From: Hymenopellis radicata
Lineage: Eukaryota; Basidiomycota; Agaricomycetes; Agaricales; Physalacriaceae
NCBI GenBank assembly: GCA_015501595.1
Contig: JADNRX010000302.1
Span: 1 to 64,000, forward strand
Direction: 5' to 3'
Length of the DNA: 64,000 bases
Shown: piece after piece, positions 1 to 11,424 of the stretch
How the letters are laid out: each line of letters starts with the position of its first letter
Numbering within the stretch: position 1 is the stretch's first letter
Notes under the pieces: model-generated
Told to the model about the DNA's origin: nothing
Databases searched by the model: none
The model's input: the letters and a program-made list of their open reading frames with translations, nothing else
Translations under genes and position numbers: made by a program

Positions 1-1372
1 ATGCACTGTCCTTGAGCTCCTCACCCCACCCATCCGCTTCTAAACGTTCCATAATCCTAGCATTAAAAATTGGATCAAAGCAACCTTATGAAGAACGAAG
101 AGACCATACCCCGATAATCTCTCTTTGCGAAGCGCAGCGAGTTCTTCAGTTCGGTCATTCGTCCTCACAAGGGACCATTGTTGATACAGCTCAGCCACCT
201 TTCATTCGATAAGTCCACAGTCAAACATAGACGGAACACAAATCACTCACAGCGACATTGCCATATACTCCCGCTTCTCCTGGCTATACCACGTAGAGAA
301 CGACGCCTCCTGCGCAGACACTTCTATCAACTCACGATACGAAGGCACATGGTAGTAGATGTAACGTTGCCCTAAGTGATGATAACGAGTCAGCAATACT
401 ACTTGCAAGCAGGAAGGAGGAAATGACAGTTACTTCGCCCACGACGCCCAGTATTTACGGTTAATCTGTATTGAGGGGTAACGGCAAGTAGTTCAGTAGC
501 CCTCGTCGACATGGTATACAGACTCAAATCTGGGCTCATTCTTCATACACGAAAGCCAATAAGCAAAGAGTGCGCTCCACGAAAACGAAACTCACATGGT
601 GCCATCGTCCAAGCAGCTTTTGCACAGTCGAATCCGCGCCTCCCACTGGACGTACTTGGTGGGACATTTTCCGCATTCCTATATACAAAGCAATTAACAC
701 GCGCGCCCGGAAGGATAGAGAGAAACAAACATACATGACAATGAGTATCAAACAACAGATTCGCATACTGGGGCTCGCTCAGGTCTTCAAGCATAGGCGG
801 CAAGCCCACTCATGCCCAACCGCGCTCTCTCCCACACGAACGCCGTGGACCGGCTCATGAGAAGCTGTCGGAGATCCTTCGTGGTCCGACTCATCCTCAG
901 CAGATCGAGAGGCTCCAAATACGAGAATATCTAATATGTAAAGACGATGTCAGAAACAGAAAGGACGAAAACAAACATCATGAAAACGTACTTCGAACAA
1001 GACGTCCAACGGGGTGTCGGTCATCTTCTGCAAGATTCCGCGCATTCCCCTTCGCTTCGGGCCGACTTGCGATGTAGCCGTGGTGGATGAAGCCGGTTTC
1101 TTGCCCTTGACGCGCTGTTGTTTCGTCTCGCGGTCGAGTCCAACTTCATCCCCGTAGTCGTCGTCTTCATCCTGGTACTCTTCTTCCTCATTACCTTCAT
1201 CAGCATCATCGTCCTCCTCCTCCGGAGTCGCCAATCTCGCGCGTTTCACCGGTCGCTTGATGATAGGAGCTAGGTCTTTCTTGACGACCGCTACCTGACG
1301 TTTACGCGGCGCCTTGGCCGGCGCTGGCTGCGCGCTGGGGCCAGCAAGTCGCTGGGACCGACGGGGAGGCAT
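1..1372 (-). pseudogene. FBX1: F-box family gene, partial, frameshifted
   Basis: The 3' end lies beyond the left edge. Start ATG is at 1372-1370 (protein begins MPPRRSQRLAG). Exon 1 (992-1372) encodes a basic then strongly acidic tail and ends in the F-box start (DTPLDVLFE). Exon 2 (735-930) carries the F-box core (PLDLLRMSRTTKDLRQLL) and ends in a DTHCH motif at donor GTATGT. Exon 3 encodes ECGKCPTKYVQW...LCKSC, a likely zinc-binding C-x2-C pair. Exon 2 is 196 nt where intact relatives have 195; one extra base near 806-812 shifts the frame just after WERARLGM. Further exons with family signatures (Y..YREL, ERLEADGW) follow to position 1. F-box proteins recruit substrates to SCF ubiquitin ligases (family knowledge); the substrate is unknown. 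Copy may be decayed or carry a consensus error. Confidence 0.8.
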
Positions 1373-1448
1373 ACTAGTGAGCAGTGATGGTGGTGGGAAA
1401 CAAAAAGAGGGACGTGCGTGATATTGCCCATACAATACAAAAGCCGCT

Positions 1449-1460
1449 GTCAGGTGATCG
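1449..1460 (-). promoter_or_regulatory. E-box-like promoter motif of FBX1
   Basis: In transcription orientation the sequence is CGATCACCTGAC, containing the E-box CACCTG, 77 bp upstream of the FBX1 start. The same 12-mer or its core-flipped form precedes all eight copies of the family in this window. Functional binding is inferred, not shown. Confidence 0.55.
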
Positions 1461-2046
1461 CTCTATTTGGGAGTCATATGCCTTATTAGGAGTCCCGCCT
1501 GAGTCCCGACGCTTGCCCGCGATCAAGTCGGGACCGCGCACCCTGCAATTAGCGGCGTTACGTCAATCCGCACGACGTGAACATATGTAAAACTGAAAGG
1601 ACCGTGGGCAATGGTTGCTGCAGATAAAATCACCGCTCCTTGGCTCACTGTGTCCTAGTCACCGCATTCAATTAAAGACAAGTTCAAAGACACAGAAAAC
1701 CTTTCATCTCCGTCAACACGTATCCACCACAAAATCCCAGGCAACTACAGCAGTTGAGAAGAATGTAACATTCCCGAATGAGCAACAAATATGGAGTGCA
1801 ATTCTGCAACGAGATCGATACACGCCTTCTGGTGGAGAACGATCCTCCTCGGTTGAACCATACCCAAACACCACGGTGGAGGGCAGAGCAGAGGAATCAA
1901 TACTTAGAACACATCCTTCTCAAATGTGAGATATCGGGAGAAAAACGAACAGGCCGATTAATGGAATAGAAAGAACTACACTAGACTGGCGCTATGAAGG
2001 AAATGCAAAAAGACGAACGGAAAAAGAGCATAAAGGAGCTAATCCG

Positions 2047-2497
2047 CTATATGCTACACTCGTGCCAGAAGCTCAGCAGCGACGAATCCACAACGCGGAC
2101 GATGACGCGAAGAACCAATCCGCAACGTTCGCTGGCGACAGGACGGCTCACCTAGCGAATAAAGTCAGATTTGGGAAGAAAGCACTAACGCTAGACGTGG
2201 TCGGGGACAAAGACTTCAGCAGCTACACGGCAGTTCGGGCGGCATTACCTCGAAATGTCCTACAATTCAAGAAGACGAACATAAAAGAATACGCTACACT
2301 GGCACTCATGTCAGAATCTCAACACCTAATATGGAGCTCCGTAACGAGCGATGGCGCGAAGAACCAGTCCGCAACGGAAATACTATACAAGGTCGCCGGC
2401 GACACAAAGCTCGAAACGGTTTGGGAAGAAAGCACTCAAACGCGGTCGAGAACAAAGACTTTAGCACCTACACCCCGCTGCGCGCCTCATCGAACGT
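2047..2497. repeat. Diverged tandem duplication, about 250-bp period
   Basis: Two units (about 2047-2258 and 2296-2497) share blocks in the same order: a GCTACACT...GC start, GGCGCGAAGAACCA then CCGCAACG, TTTGGGAAGAAAGCACT, and ACAAAGACTT. A weaker third trace lies around 1780-1930. No reading frame is preserved between the units, so this is treated as non-coding duplicated DNA. The rest of 1373-2636, between FBX1 and the BBC1 3' end, shows no gene. Confidence 0.6.
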
Positions 2498-2636
2498 ATC
2501 TTACAATCCCTCCATCCCTCAAATGAGAAGAGTTCCCACATCCATCATAATTCATACTAATACAAAAAACCCCCCAATCCACCATCCATCCATCCAATCA
2601 AGCTTCTAAAACCCTAAAAACCTAAAAATCTCCCAA

Positions 2637-5600
2637 TCAGCACGCCTCCAAAAACCACACCAAAAAACGCACCTTAACAACCCCACTCTTCAAATCCTCC
2701 AACCGATAACTAACAGCCTCAACCGTCTGCTGCCCAACATGCTGATTCGCCTGAAACACCCTCACCTTATACTTCTTCGCCTCAAACTCACACACCACAC
2801 CCACAACATCCCCCTCCCCACCCACATGCTGGCTGTACCCCTGCAGCCCCTTGTGCCCCTTGAGCCGCGCATCCGACAGCCACACCACATCCCCCGGCAT
2901 AATCTCCCCCGCCCTCCTCTGCACGCTCGCCCCGCTCTGCACATACACCGTGTACCCATACAACGGCGGCACAGGCCGCGCAGCCCCCGGCACCTCCGCC
3001 AGCACAGCCTCGATGAACCCGTGGTACGTCCCGTCCCCAATCAGCGCCTTCTTCGACTTGTCGTGCAGCGACGTCGCCGCCTCGCACACCTGCACGCCAA
3101 TGCGGCCCCAGACGGCGGTCAGCTCTTCCGGAGACAACACCATCTCGTCGAAGTTCTTGGGTGCCTTGACTGGTGCTGCCGGTGGCGGAGGCGGCGCTCC
3201 TGCATTGTCAACCTCTGACCACGACATCGACAGATCCGGACCGGCACCAAAGTCCATCGACGCCGCAGGAATGGAAGGTAGCTCCCACTGCTTCGTAGGA
3301 GCACGCTCTGGTTCCTCCACCATGACGAAATCCGCTTGCTGTTGCGGCGGTGGAGGATACGTGAACGAGGTGTCTCCCTTTCCTTGGACACTGGCTCGCC
3401 TCGGCGGAGGACTAGTCGGAACTGGCGGTCGATGGCTACTCCCAGTGTCAGACGATCCCTGGCGGTGAACAGAGGATGTTCTTCTCCCAGCTCGCGTCGG
3501 CACAGGCGGCGGTGCTTCCTCCTCTGCTTCGACAGCATCTTCGTGACGAACCTCCTCGATTTCGCTTTCCTCCGCTTCAACTTTGACACCATCATCGGAA
3601 TCTGTCTCTGAATGAGATGGTGGTGGCGCCCTATGCGGCGGCGGCGGAGGCGCGGCTTCATCGTTTTCAGCTGGCGGTGGACGTACACGAGGAGGTACAG
3701 CTCTCTGCGGCGGAGGTGGTGGCGGCACCTCATCTTCTTCAACATGTCTCTGCGGAGGCGGCCTCGAACCCATAACCGGCGGCATCATCCCAATCCGCTG
3801 TCCACCCATCATAGCCAATTTGGCTGAAATCCGCTCCTTCCTAGCCCTCTCCTCCTCTTCCTCCGTCAACTCCACTTTTTCTTCCTCAACCGCCGGCTCC
3901 CCTTGCTCCCCTTGTGGCGCAGAATACTTTTCTTCTTCATCATCTTTACTCTCCTGCGTCTGTCGCCGCGGACGACCCATAGGAACGGGCGGAGCACCAA
4001 ACTTGATCCCGCCGAGCTTAGCCATCCGTTCAGCAATCGTACGACGTCTTTCCTGCTCTGGGTCGACGGCCGGCTCAGGCTCATCCGGCAACGACGGCTC
4101 CGAAGTTGGCGATGTCGGCGACAGCGACATCCGCGCAGACTCGGGCGACAATGAATGGGTCGGTGGTGCCGCCCTTGGTGGGCTTGGCGCATCAGCAAGA
4201 GATTCGCGCCGACTAGGACTATGGAATGCCGGATCAATAGGATCTAAAACGCCCATTAGTCAAATTACCTGACAAAAACCAAAAAAACCACACTTACCAC
4301 CTTCGTCTTCAGACAAAACCTCTTGTTCTGGCTGGACAGTCACAACTGGGGTCTTGAGGTCCGGCTCATACACGTCGTCAGATCCAGTCCTTCTGGGGGT
4401 AGAATCACTGGCTCCAAGGGCAGATTACGTCTCGGTGGAGGTGGCGCGGGTAGCATATCATCCTCGTCTGGTGGCGGGGGCGGTATGTGTCGGGTCGGAG
4501 GCGACGATGGGTGGTCCGATGGAGTAGGGATACTACGTCTTGGTGGTGGCGGAGGTGCAGGTAACATATCATCTTCGTCGGGCTCAACTGCTGAGACAGG
4601 CGGGGGTGGAGGTACACCTCGGCGCGGTGGGGCACGGTGAGACATTTGTTCCTCCTCCTCATCCACGGTGTCGCTAAACCGCATTGGATGAGGCAGCGCA
4701 CGCTCTTCGTTATCACTCGAAAACCTTCTTGGTGGGGGGATGTGCAAGGCTACAGGCGATGCTGGAGGTGATTCGTCCACGAGATGATGTGGTACCGCAG
4801 GAACAGGACTTTTCTGGTCCTGCGCAACTGGACTCTCGGCTACTTCATTCGTCGGTGAAAGAGCCGGGGCTTGCTCGCGCTCTGGTTCAGGTTCGTCCAC
4901 TCTCTGGAGCGATAGTCGTCTGCGTGGAGGTGGAGGAACGAATGTGTCCTCATCGAAATCTGATTGAGCGGGGGTAGGACGTGTCGTCTGGGGTACTGGT
5001 GGCGGCCTCGACGCGGTAGGTACCGGAGGCGGGCTCGGTATCTCTTCGTCCTCAATAGCATCACGTCCATCATCGCTCTCACGACCGAGATCCAAATCTT
5101 CGCCGACTAAAGCTGCCGAATCTTCCGCGTCCTCTGAAATCCCACTTGGTTTATGGTCTAAAAAGACAGCAAAGAGAATCAATATTTGTTTTACACGGCG
5201 ACAATACGGGAACCGAAACAAAGGGAAGGCACAAAGCTTTGAAGGAATGGGAAAAAAGAAAACTAATATTCACCATCTTTACTCATCTGGCGCGGCGGTG
5301 GAATAGGTCGCGACTCCTCTAGCGATGCATCCATAGACGCCTTCCTTTTCTCAAAGGATTGTACCGACGAGATGCTCGAGCGTTTCTGTGGGATCGTGGC
5401 GTAGGTGACACGATCCTGGGCTCCTCCGAAATCGACGCGTTTGACGACGTGCTCATCTGTCTCTGCACGGACGGAGACTTGACTGACCCAGAACTGGTCC
5501 GTCGCTGGATGGAAGGAGACCTCTCGGACTCGGCACTGGTCTGTCGCTGCAGAGAAGGTGGGGCAAACGGATTGACACCGCCCATCTTGGCCATCCGTTC

Positions 5601-7117
5601 AGCAATACGCTTCTTCCTGGCCTCTTCATCTTCCTCTTCGTCGTCCGCATGCTCGGCGACAACCTCACTGGGTTCCAGATCTTTAAACGGCTCCTGCACC
5701 TCCTCGGTCTCAGGTTCCTCGGTAATGGGTACGTCTTTCTCTGCTTCTTGGATTGTAGGTGGTGTATCTTCGTGGTCTGGAGGTGGTGGAGCTTCCTCCT
5801 TGTGTGAGGGTAAATGCGGTGTATCGTCGTGTATAGGTGAAGAAGGCGTCGGCGAATCATCTCTATTATACGGAACCTCTGTCACATCCGCCTCCTCTGC
5901 CTGAGGTGACGTCGGGAGCGCTTCAGCAAGAGGCTGTACATGAGACTCGCCAACTTCGGCAGTGACAATGTCCATGCTCATGCGCTTTTGAGCCTCGTCG
6001 ATGGTCGGTTCCAACTCGTCGGGTTTGGGTTCGATTGGTACTTCGGGAACGGGAGGAGGAGGCTCGATATCATCGTTGACAGCTGCTCTTTCCTCGACTG
6101 AAGGCGGAGCAGGAGACTTGGCTGCTTTACGACGAGGTGGTGCAGCGCGACGGGGTGCAGCAGGGACAGGCATGCTATTCGGAGAACGAGAGGGGATCGA
6201 TGGAGAGGTATCAGTACCAAGAGAATCGGTTACTCTTGTTGGCGCTGGAAACTGGGAGAGAATCAGAACTCGCAGCGGCTGCCGAGGATGGAAAATATTC
6301 TGAAAATACGTTAGAACAGCCATTGTATACGCGATTAAAGGACTAACCAGATTTGGATTCGGCTTGGGAGTCGGGGCTCTTGGCGATCTCGGGACTCTTT
6401 GCAGGTTCAGGGCTTTTGGTAGACTCTGTTAAAGACGATGAGTAACGATATAGCAAGGATTAAAGTGACATACCGTCGTCAGGCGTCGGCTTAGGTGTAG
6501 GTTTCCTGCCAAATACAGGCGGACCCATACCGACACGAGCACCACCAAGTCGAGCCATGCGAGCAGTCAAAGCCGCGCGTCGCTGGCGTTCCTCCTCTTC
6601 AGGATCGGCCTCTGCTGCGTCGCCTTCAACTGGTGCTGCTTCAGCTTCAGCACTGGGCGACTCCTCCAAAGGGATCTCGAGTGATTTCTCGGGTGCAGGC
6701 GCATCCTCAGCGACATCGTCTAAAGGCGGGGACGCGACAGGAGGAGGCGGCTTCCACTTGGGCCTCTCCACAGCCGGCTTGGCCGATATCGGCGGCGGGC
6801 GGCGCAGGCGCACCAAACCCTCCACGCCCTTGCAACGCAGCCATGCGCTCCTTGAGACTGCCCGCCTTGCCAATACTTTCCTTTGCATCAGATGCCGACA
6901 TCCCGCTCGCCTTTTTCTCCTCAGCCGTAAGTGCCGCTGTCGCTGCTGCTGCTGCCGGCTGGGTGGGCGACGGGGGGCGCGGCTTCCATTGGAGATTGCC
7001 TGGCTTGGGGCGTGGCACCGGCGCCGGACCAGGTGTCGACGCGGCGTTGGGCTTCTCGAATGCGGCGATCCGGTCGCGCAGAGAGCCAATCTTGGGTTTA
7101 GGTGGGGGATCAGACAT
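2637..7117 (-). CDS. BBC1: BBC1-like actin cortical patch protein (Aim3/Bbc1 C-terminal domain)
   Basis: Five exons: 6474-7117, 6348-6425, about 5274-6268, 4298-5157 and 2637-4243, near 1395 codons. The protein is mostly disordered, proline-rich and acidic, with PPPPPRR blocks that are typical SH3 ligands, and a recurrent short helix (SLRDRIAAFE, SLKERMAALQG, ARMARLGG, AERMAKMGG, AERMAKLGG). The last 180 residues match the cysteine-proteinase-fold domain of yeast Bbc1/Aim3 (MVLSPEELTAVWGRIG... to GVVKVRFLVWFLE). Yeast Bbc1 binds type I myosin and restrains Arp2/3 activation at endocytic sites; the same role is inferred. No N-terminal SH3 domain is visible, unlike ascomycete Bbc1. Three one-base shifts break the frame: near 6795 (one extra C in a proline run), near 5410 and near 4405 (one base missing each). 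Correcting them gives a total divisible by three, so consensus error is likely. The exon 3 acceptor (about 6269) is uncertain. Confidence 0.85.
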
Positions 7118-8486
7118 CGTTGTTGTCGTTGTCGGGATGCAAGATGGATGACGACACGAGGCCCGATATCCCACGGCGCGTGACAGCTCCCGCTTAATTA
7201 AGGCGGCATCCACGCCTCCCGACTCTTGGCGGAGTGCCATTACGGAAATGTAGCCTACTCAGCATTTATTGAAACATATCCAGCCGTATACATCAAGTCG
7301 GGCGCCTAAGAATGCGACGAAGACTTGGCTAAAATTCGTTCATTCACAAAAGGCATCGGGGCCGCTTCAATGGGCTAACGCTTCGAGTTCCTATCGGCTC
7401 CATTTACAAAGAACCGTCCTTAGCTTAGCCATCCTGGAATGAGAAACGTGCACAGTTGGACCACGGACTTTCGGAAAGAATTCAAAGACGATGTACGTGG
7501 CGATCACTTCATGGTCGTACATTGAGCTCACTTCCAGTCTCAGAATGTATCCCTCCTTATTAATCATACACACATCTCTATCGCAAGCTTTTCTGTATGG
7601 ACATTAACATAATGGTGTTAAGCGAGCTTCAACGCATCCATGTTCAGCCGAAGTGCATCCTCTTGATCCTCCTCCTTCACAGACACCGCCTGACTTCGAA
7701 TTCTTTTCGCTGGCGAACACGCTTCCTACCTCTCACTGGTCGTTCCTTCACTCTGTCATTTTCATCGCTGAGTCTCGAACTCGGTCTCAAGAATCAAGCC
7801 TTTCAAGTTCTATTTGTCGACGAGCCTTGAACTCTCCTCCAGCAATGAGCATGTACGTGTTCCCAGGCGGAAACTCCAAGGTGGGCTTTCTGCGGTCGCA
7901 AAAGCTAATGTACTCAGTTGTTATGAGGACTGGGTGGCTCTCCCGGCGTTCAAGTGAAAACATTGGTCCACTGCGTTCTGCTCTCTTCGCCCTTCTGATT
8001 TGTTGGGGCGGAGACGAGGCGGTGGCTGGGAGGGGACACTTGCTTTTGCTGTTGACCGTCTGGTGGCGGAACGTAGCAACGGAGTGGAGACTATATGATT
8101 CTGCAGTTGCAGGCCACTGCTACTCTATTAGCATTTATTTTGAACATACTTACCTAGCCGTAACATCAACTTGAAGTCGGCGGGCTACTAAGACCGCGAC
8201 GAAGACTTGGTCAAGTTCGTTCATTCGTGGCCGCGTCACCACTTCCCCCCATGTCGATTCGTCTTGCTCATCACAGCTTCTTGGAAGGAGACGGCATACA
8301 CGTATTTCAAGCTTCAGTTGAGATTGCATAAGAATACGATGTACCGTAGACTCGAGTTCCCGTGCCGAGCAGCAAAAGGCTCATCTTAGCTGCACGTAGG
8401 ACGTCAGTGAAGAAAAATTCTCTAGTGCTTTACGACTCTAAAGCCAATCTCGGAGTACTTAAAAAGATTGGTTTTGCATCGCGGGA
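7118..8486. other. Intergenic region with a diverged direct duplication
   Basis: No convincing gene. Two same-orientation segments, about 7256-7352 and 8128-8225, are related: both run AGCATTTATT...GAACATA, AGCCGTA, ACATCAA, then GCGACGAAGACTTGG and TTCGTTCATTC. On the minus strand both contain AATAAATGCT, so they may be 3' ends of a duplicated, decayed gene. Open frames here are short and unrelated to the families in the window. Confidence 0.4.
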
Positions 8487-8565
8487 TGTCGGTAACTGGA
8501 ATCGAACCAGTGGCTCCTCGGAGCAGTACCACAACGAGGTGATTTAACCCCTAATCGATACCGAC
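8487..8565 (-). tRNA. tRNA-His: tRNA-His (anticodon GTG) with a 7-nt intron
   Basis: Reading the minus strand from 8565: acceptor GTCGGTA pairs with TACCGAC (8494-8488), followed by discriminator A. Positions 8-9 are TC, as usual in eukaryotic tRNA-His. The D arm is GATT-AGGGGTTA-AATC, the anticodon stem CCTCG/CGAGG, the loop TTGTGG plus C with anticodon GTG, and the T arm ACTGG-TTCGATT-CCAGT. Seven bases (TACTGCT, 8522-8528) lie directly 3' of position 37, the standard intron site. No G precedes the 5' end in the DNA, as expected since G-1 is added after transcription by Thg1. The gap from 8566 to 8932 holds nothing recognisable. Confidence 0.92.
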
Positions 8566-8932
8566 TTCAGGGTAGTGTTTGCTTCACGTTCTACACCAGT
8601 CAGCGCCACTCTGCGGAAAGCAACCTTCACTCTTAGAAGGATGATATATATATATCATGCCAGTAAAACGAGCCTGCGCGAGCTTACCGAGACGAGCACC
8701 TGTCTATACCTTCTAGTACACGGGCGCGCGGAACCGTTTGTAAGTAGACGCGCCACCAAAGCCGGTAATCTCTATTGTGCGGTAGTACTACCTTACTGAG
8801 GTGCATGTTACGGATCATCGTGTCGCGTTGACGCGCTTTTCATTCTCAGGACAGCAAGGTCGCGTCTTACAAGTTCAATATTTACACAACCACATTCCGT
8901 ATTTACATCTGCCTTTCACAAACGCGTGGGAC

Positions 8933-10935
8933 CTAAAGAACGGCATCCGTCGCCATCTCACACATCATCTCCACCACAGCCGGTTTAATAGTCTTCCAGA
9001 CTAAGAAAGATCAACATCAAGCAAACACCATAGCAGCAGCCTGAGACGTACTTCTATCAGTGAGCGCCTTCGCCTGGTTCACGAGCTTATGCGCTTCGAG
9101 GGCTTCACGAGTCTCGCTTTTCTCCAACACAGACTCGGGCCAACCGTCTGCCTTCAAGTGCGCAATCACGCTATACCAACATCAACTCACGTCGGACGCG
9201 GCAAAACACACAAACGGTACGTGTCTAGTCTTTGACGGCGAAGAGACGCCAGCTCTGCGGCTCGAGCCTCAGTCCTCGAGGTTTCCCACTCCTCGTATGG
9301 TTTGCAGGACTTCAAAAGCGGATGAGCATATGTTCAATCATCCAGGCATATGCACGACGTAATCACTCACAAGATCCAAAGTTTTCTTCTCTTCTACCAT
9401 CTTCTCAAACCAGGAATCATACTCCGGTGTTCCGTACTGCAGTGGCGCACTTTCCTCGACAAATCTCTCGTACGAGGCCCGATTATAATATGTAACTGGC
9501 GATACAAATTCAGTACTCGCGACAAGGTCACATAAATACACATACAGCCACTGTTCTTGAAACTCGGAGTGAGATTATTCAATAATCTAAAGGCATCTTG
9601 CAGCTTGCACTCTTCAACATTTCGAAGAAGGTCGGTGGAATCCGCCATGCTTCAAATAATGAGAAATGGTTCTCTGAAGAAGAATAACTGCTCGTACGTT
9701 TCCCCCTTGTAGAGGCACTGTTTGCAGAGCCTCATGCGCACTGCCCAGATGATGTGCTTTGTGGGCGTCTTGAGGCAGTTCTAAGAGACCAATAAGCACA
9801 CGAGCGTTCATCCGAAGAATAAGTAAACGTACATGACAATGAGTATCGAACAGCAGGTTCGCGTACTGCGGCTCATTTAGGCCCTCAATGATAGGAGGAA
9901 GACCCTCCATTCCAAGTCGGGCGCTCTCCCAGACACCGACCGACGATTTGCTCATAAGCAGCGCGCGCAAGTCCTTCGTCGTGCGACTCAACCGCAAAAG
10001 GTCGAGTGGGTCCACGTGTGAAAAGATCTAGTGAACAATGTATTCAGAAACCAGGAAGATCAGAGCGTGATGCGACGCACCACCAATACCACGTCTACAG
10101 GTGTGTCCACGAGCAGCTTTAATTTTCCTCCCGCATTCCTGCGAGCAGATTTGACCACAGCGGTGGTCTTGACGCGTTTCCGGGGCTTCTTCTGAGGGAA
10201 TAATCTATTTGAGAACCCCGGTTCGTCACGTTCGTGACACGAACCCTCCGCGGCGTTTCCCGGCCCGATCGTCCGATGCAACCAAGTTCAGGCAGGTTCA
10301 GGCTCTACAGTCCAAGGACCTGTCCCAACATATGTTAGAATGATTTACATGTGTTATAATACTCTTGATTAGCATACAGACTACCCCATTGACTGTCCCT
10401 TGCCCCTGAAGTGGCTCACAGCCTCAAAGTCATCACCGGGAGACGGCGGGAGTCAAGTTGGCTGGCCTGGAGCTATCCCTGGCATCATAGCATGGTCTAG
10501 AAGTATGTATAAGTCAACACTAGTTCGTGATGTGGTGTAAACTGTTCTGGTATGGAAGATCTACGCAGATATGAGTGTGGCGCATTTAATAGATATCTCT
10601 TCTCATGTATTTTAGTGTCTGAATGTTTGTCAGAGTCAGTTAGTATACTTCTTCTTCTGATTCTCCTTGAGAAATGCTTATTTACGCCACACAATTTGTG
10701 AGGGTTCGTGTCACGAACGTGATGAACCGGGGTTCTCAAATAGATTATTCCTCTTCTGAGAACTGCCGTTCTCCTCACCGATTTCGTCTTTGTCTACGTC
10801 TGGGGAAGCCGGCCTGGAGCGCTTTTTAGTAGAAGCTGCTTTCGCCTTGGGAGCTTTCGGCTCCGATGACGACGCGTTATCTTTGGGCTTCGAGATGCGG
10901 GTGCCAGTGGAGCGACGGGGAGGTGCGGACGACAT
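8933..10935 (-). pseudogene. FBX2: F-box family gene, split by a mobile element and truncated
   Basis: The start ATG is at 10935 (MSSAPPRRSTG). Exon 1 is interrupted by a 555-bp inverted-repeat element (10197-10751); downstream the frame resumes with KKPRKRVKTTAVV and the F-box start VDTPVDVVLV at donor GTGCGT. Exon 2 (9833-10027, 195 nt) encodes IFSHVDPLDLLRLSRTTK to FDTHCH. Exon 3 has NCLKTPTK and LCKQC. Exons 4-7 are recognisable (FRLLNNLTPSF, EYDSWFEKMVEEKK, SCKPYEEWETSRTEARA, VIAHLKADGW). Exon 8 starts (WKTIKPAVVEMM) but hits TAG at 8933-8935 after about 22 codons, so the entire C-terminal Cys-rich half is gone. Insertion plus truncation make function unlikely. Confidence 0.85.
10197..10751. 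mobile_element. 555-bp non-autonomous TIR element with 9-bp target duplication
   Basis: The element is bounded by direct repeats TCTTCTGAG (10188-10196 and 10752-10760). Terminal inverted repeats of 52 bp (10197-10248 and 10700-10751) begin GGAATAATCTATTTGAG and differ at a single base. Each repeat contains its own palindrome, GGTTCGT...ACGAACC. The interior has no open frame of note. A 9-bp duplication fits Mutator-like elements best among known fungal superfamilies; hAT usually gives 8 bp. High TIR identity suggests a young insertion. Removing it with one duplicate restores the FBX2 exon 1 frame, which proves the direction of events. Confidence 0.9.
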
Positions 10936-11006
10936 GTTGTTAGCTGGAGATGGTGGTGGACAAAGGTAAAGTGAGTCTACTGTTTTAAGCGAAAGAGGAA
11001 GGCTGG

Positions 11007-11018
11007 GTCACCTCATCG
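11007..11018 (-). promoter_or_regulatory. E-box-like promoter motif of FBX2 (degenerate)
   Basis: In transcription orientation CGATGAGGTGAC, 72 bp upstream of the FBX2 start. It differs from the core-flipped family form CGATCAGGTGAC at one base, which destroys the CANNTG core, consistent with decay of this copy. Confidence 0.45.
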
Positions 11019-11424
11019 CAGATCCCGAATAGGCGAACAATGGGGCTGCGATGCAGCGTCGTTCTAAAGTGGACCGCACTGATATAGTCTCTCCTAGCCA
11101 GCCAACGATACACATGACGGCGAGCGAGTATGTGTATGTAGTCTGTTTTTAATCGCGCCTGCCTTGTATGGGGAACCCGCTGATTATGTCACCTGCCTCA
11201 TTCGGTAGGAGTTTCCCATGTACTTGCTAGGCAGTGAACTTCGACGGGAGTGTGTTCTTCTTTGAAAATTTATGCCCATTGGATATATACTATCTTATCT
11301 CAAGCTGTGTTACAGTTTTCGGGGGGTTCTAGGGCTTGTGGGGCAGCTCGGTGTGCAACATTTTGAGGAGCCTTCGGCAACTTCCATGGCTCCGGCACGA
11401 AGCCGAGCATTATCGTTGCACAGT

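Noticed and set aside
2739..4272. Long plus-strand frames opposite BBC1
   Set aside because: They are shadows of the biased proline-rich coding sequence; the minus-strand frame has the conserved domain and introns.
5340..5440. An intron instead of an indel in BBC1 exon 3
   Set aside because: Possible CCACAG acceptors exist, but the only phase-correct donor (GTGCAG) is poor and would delete repeat-like coding sequence.
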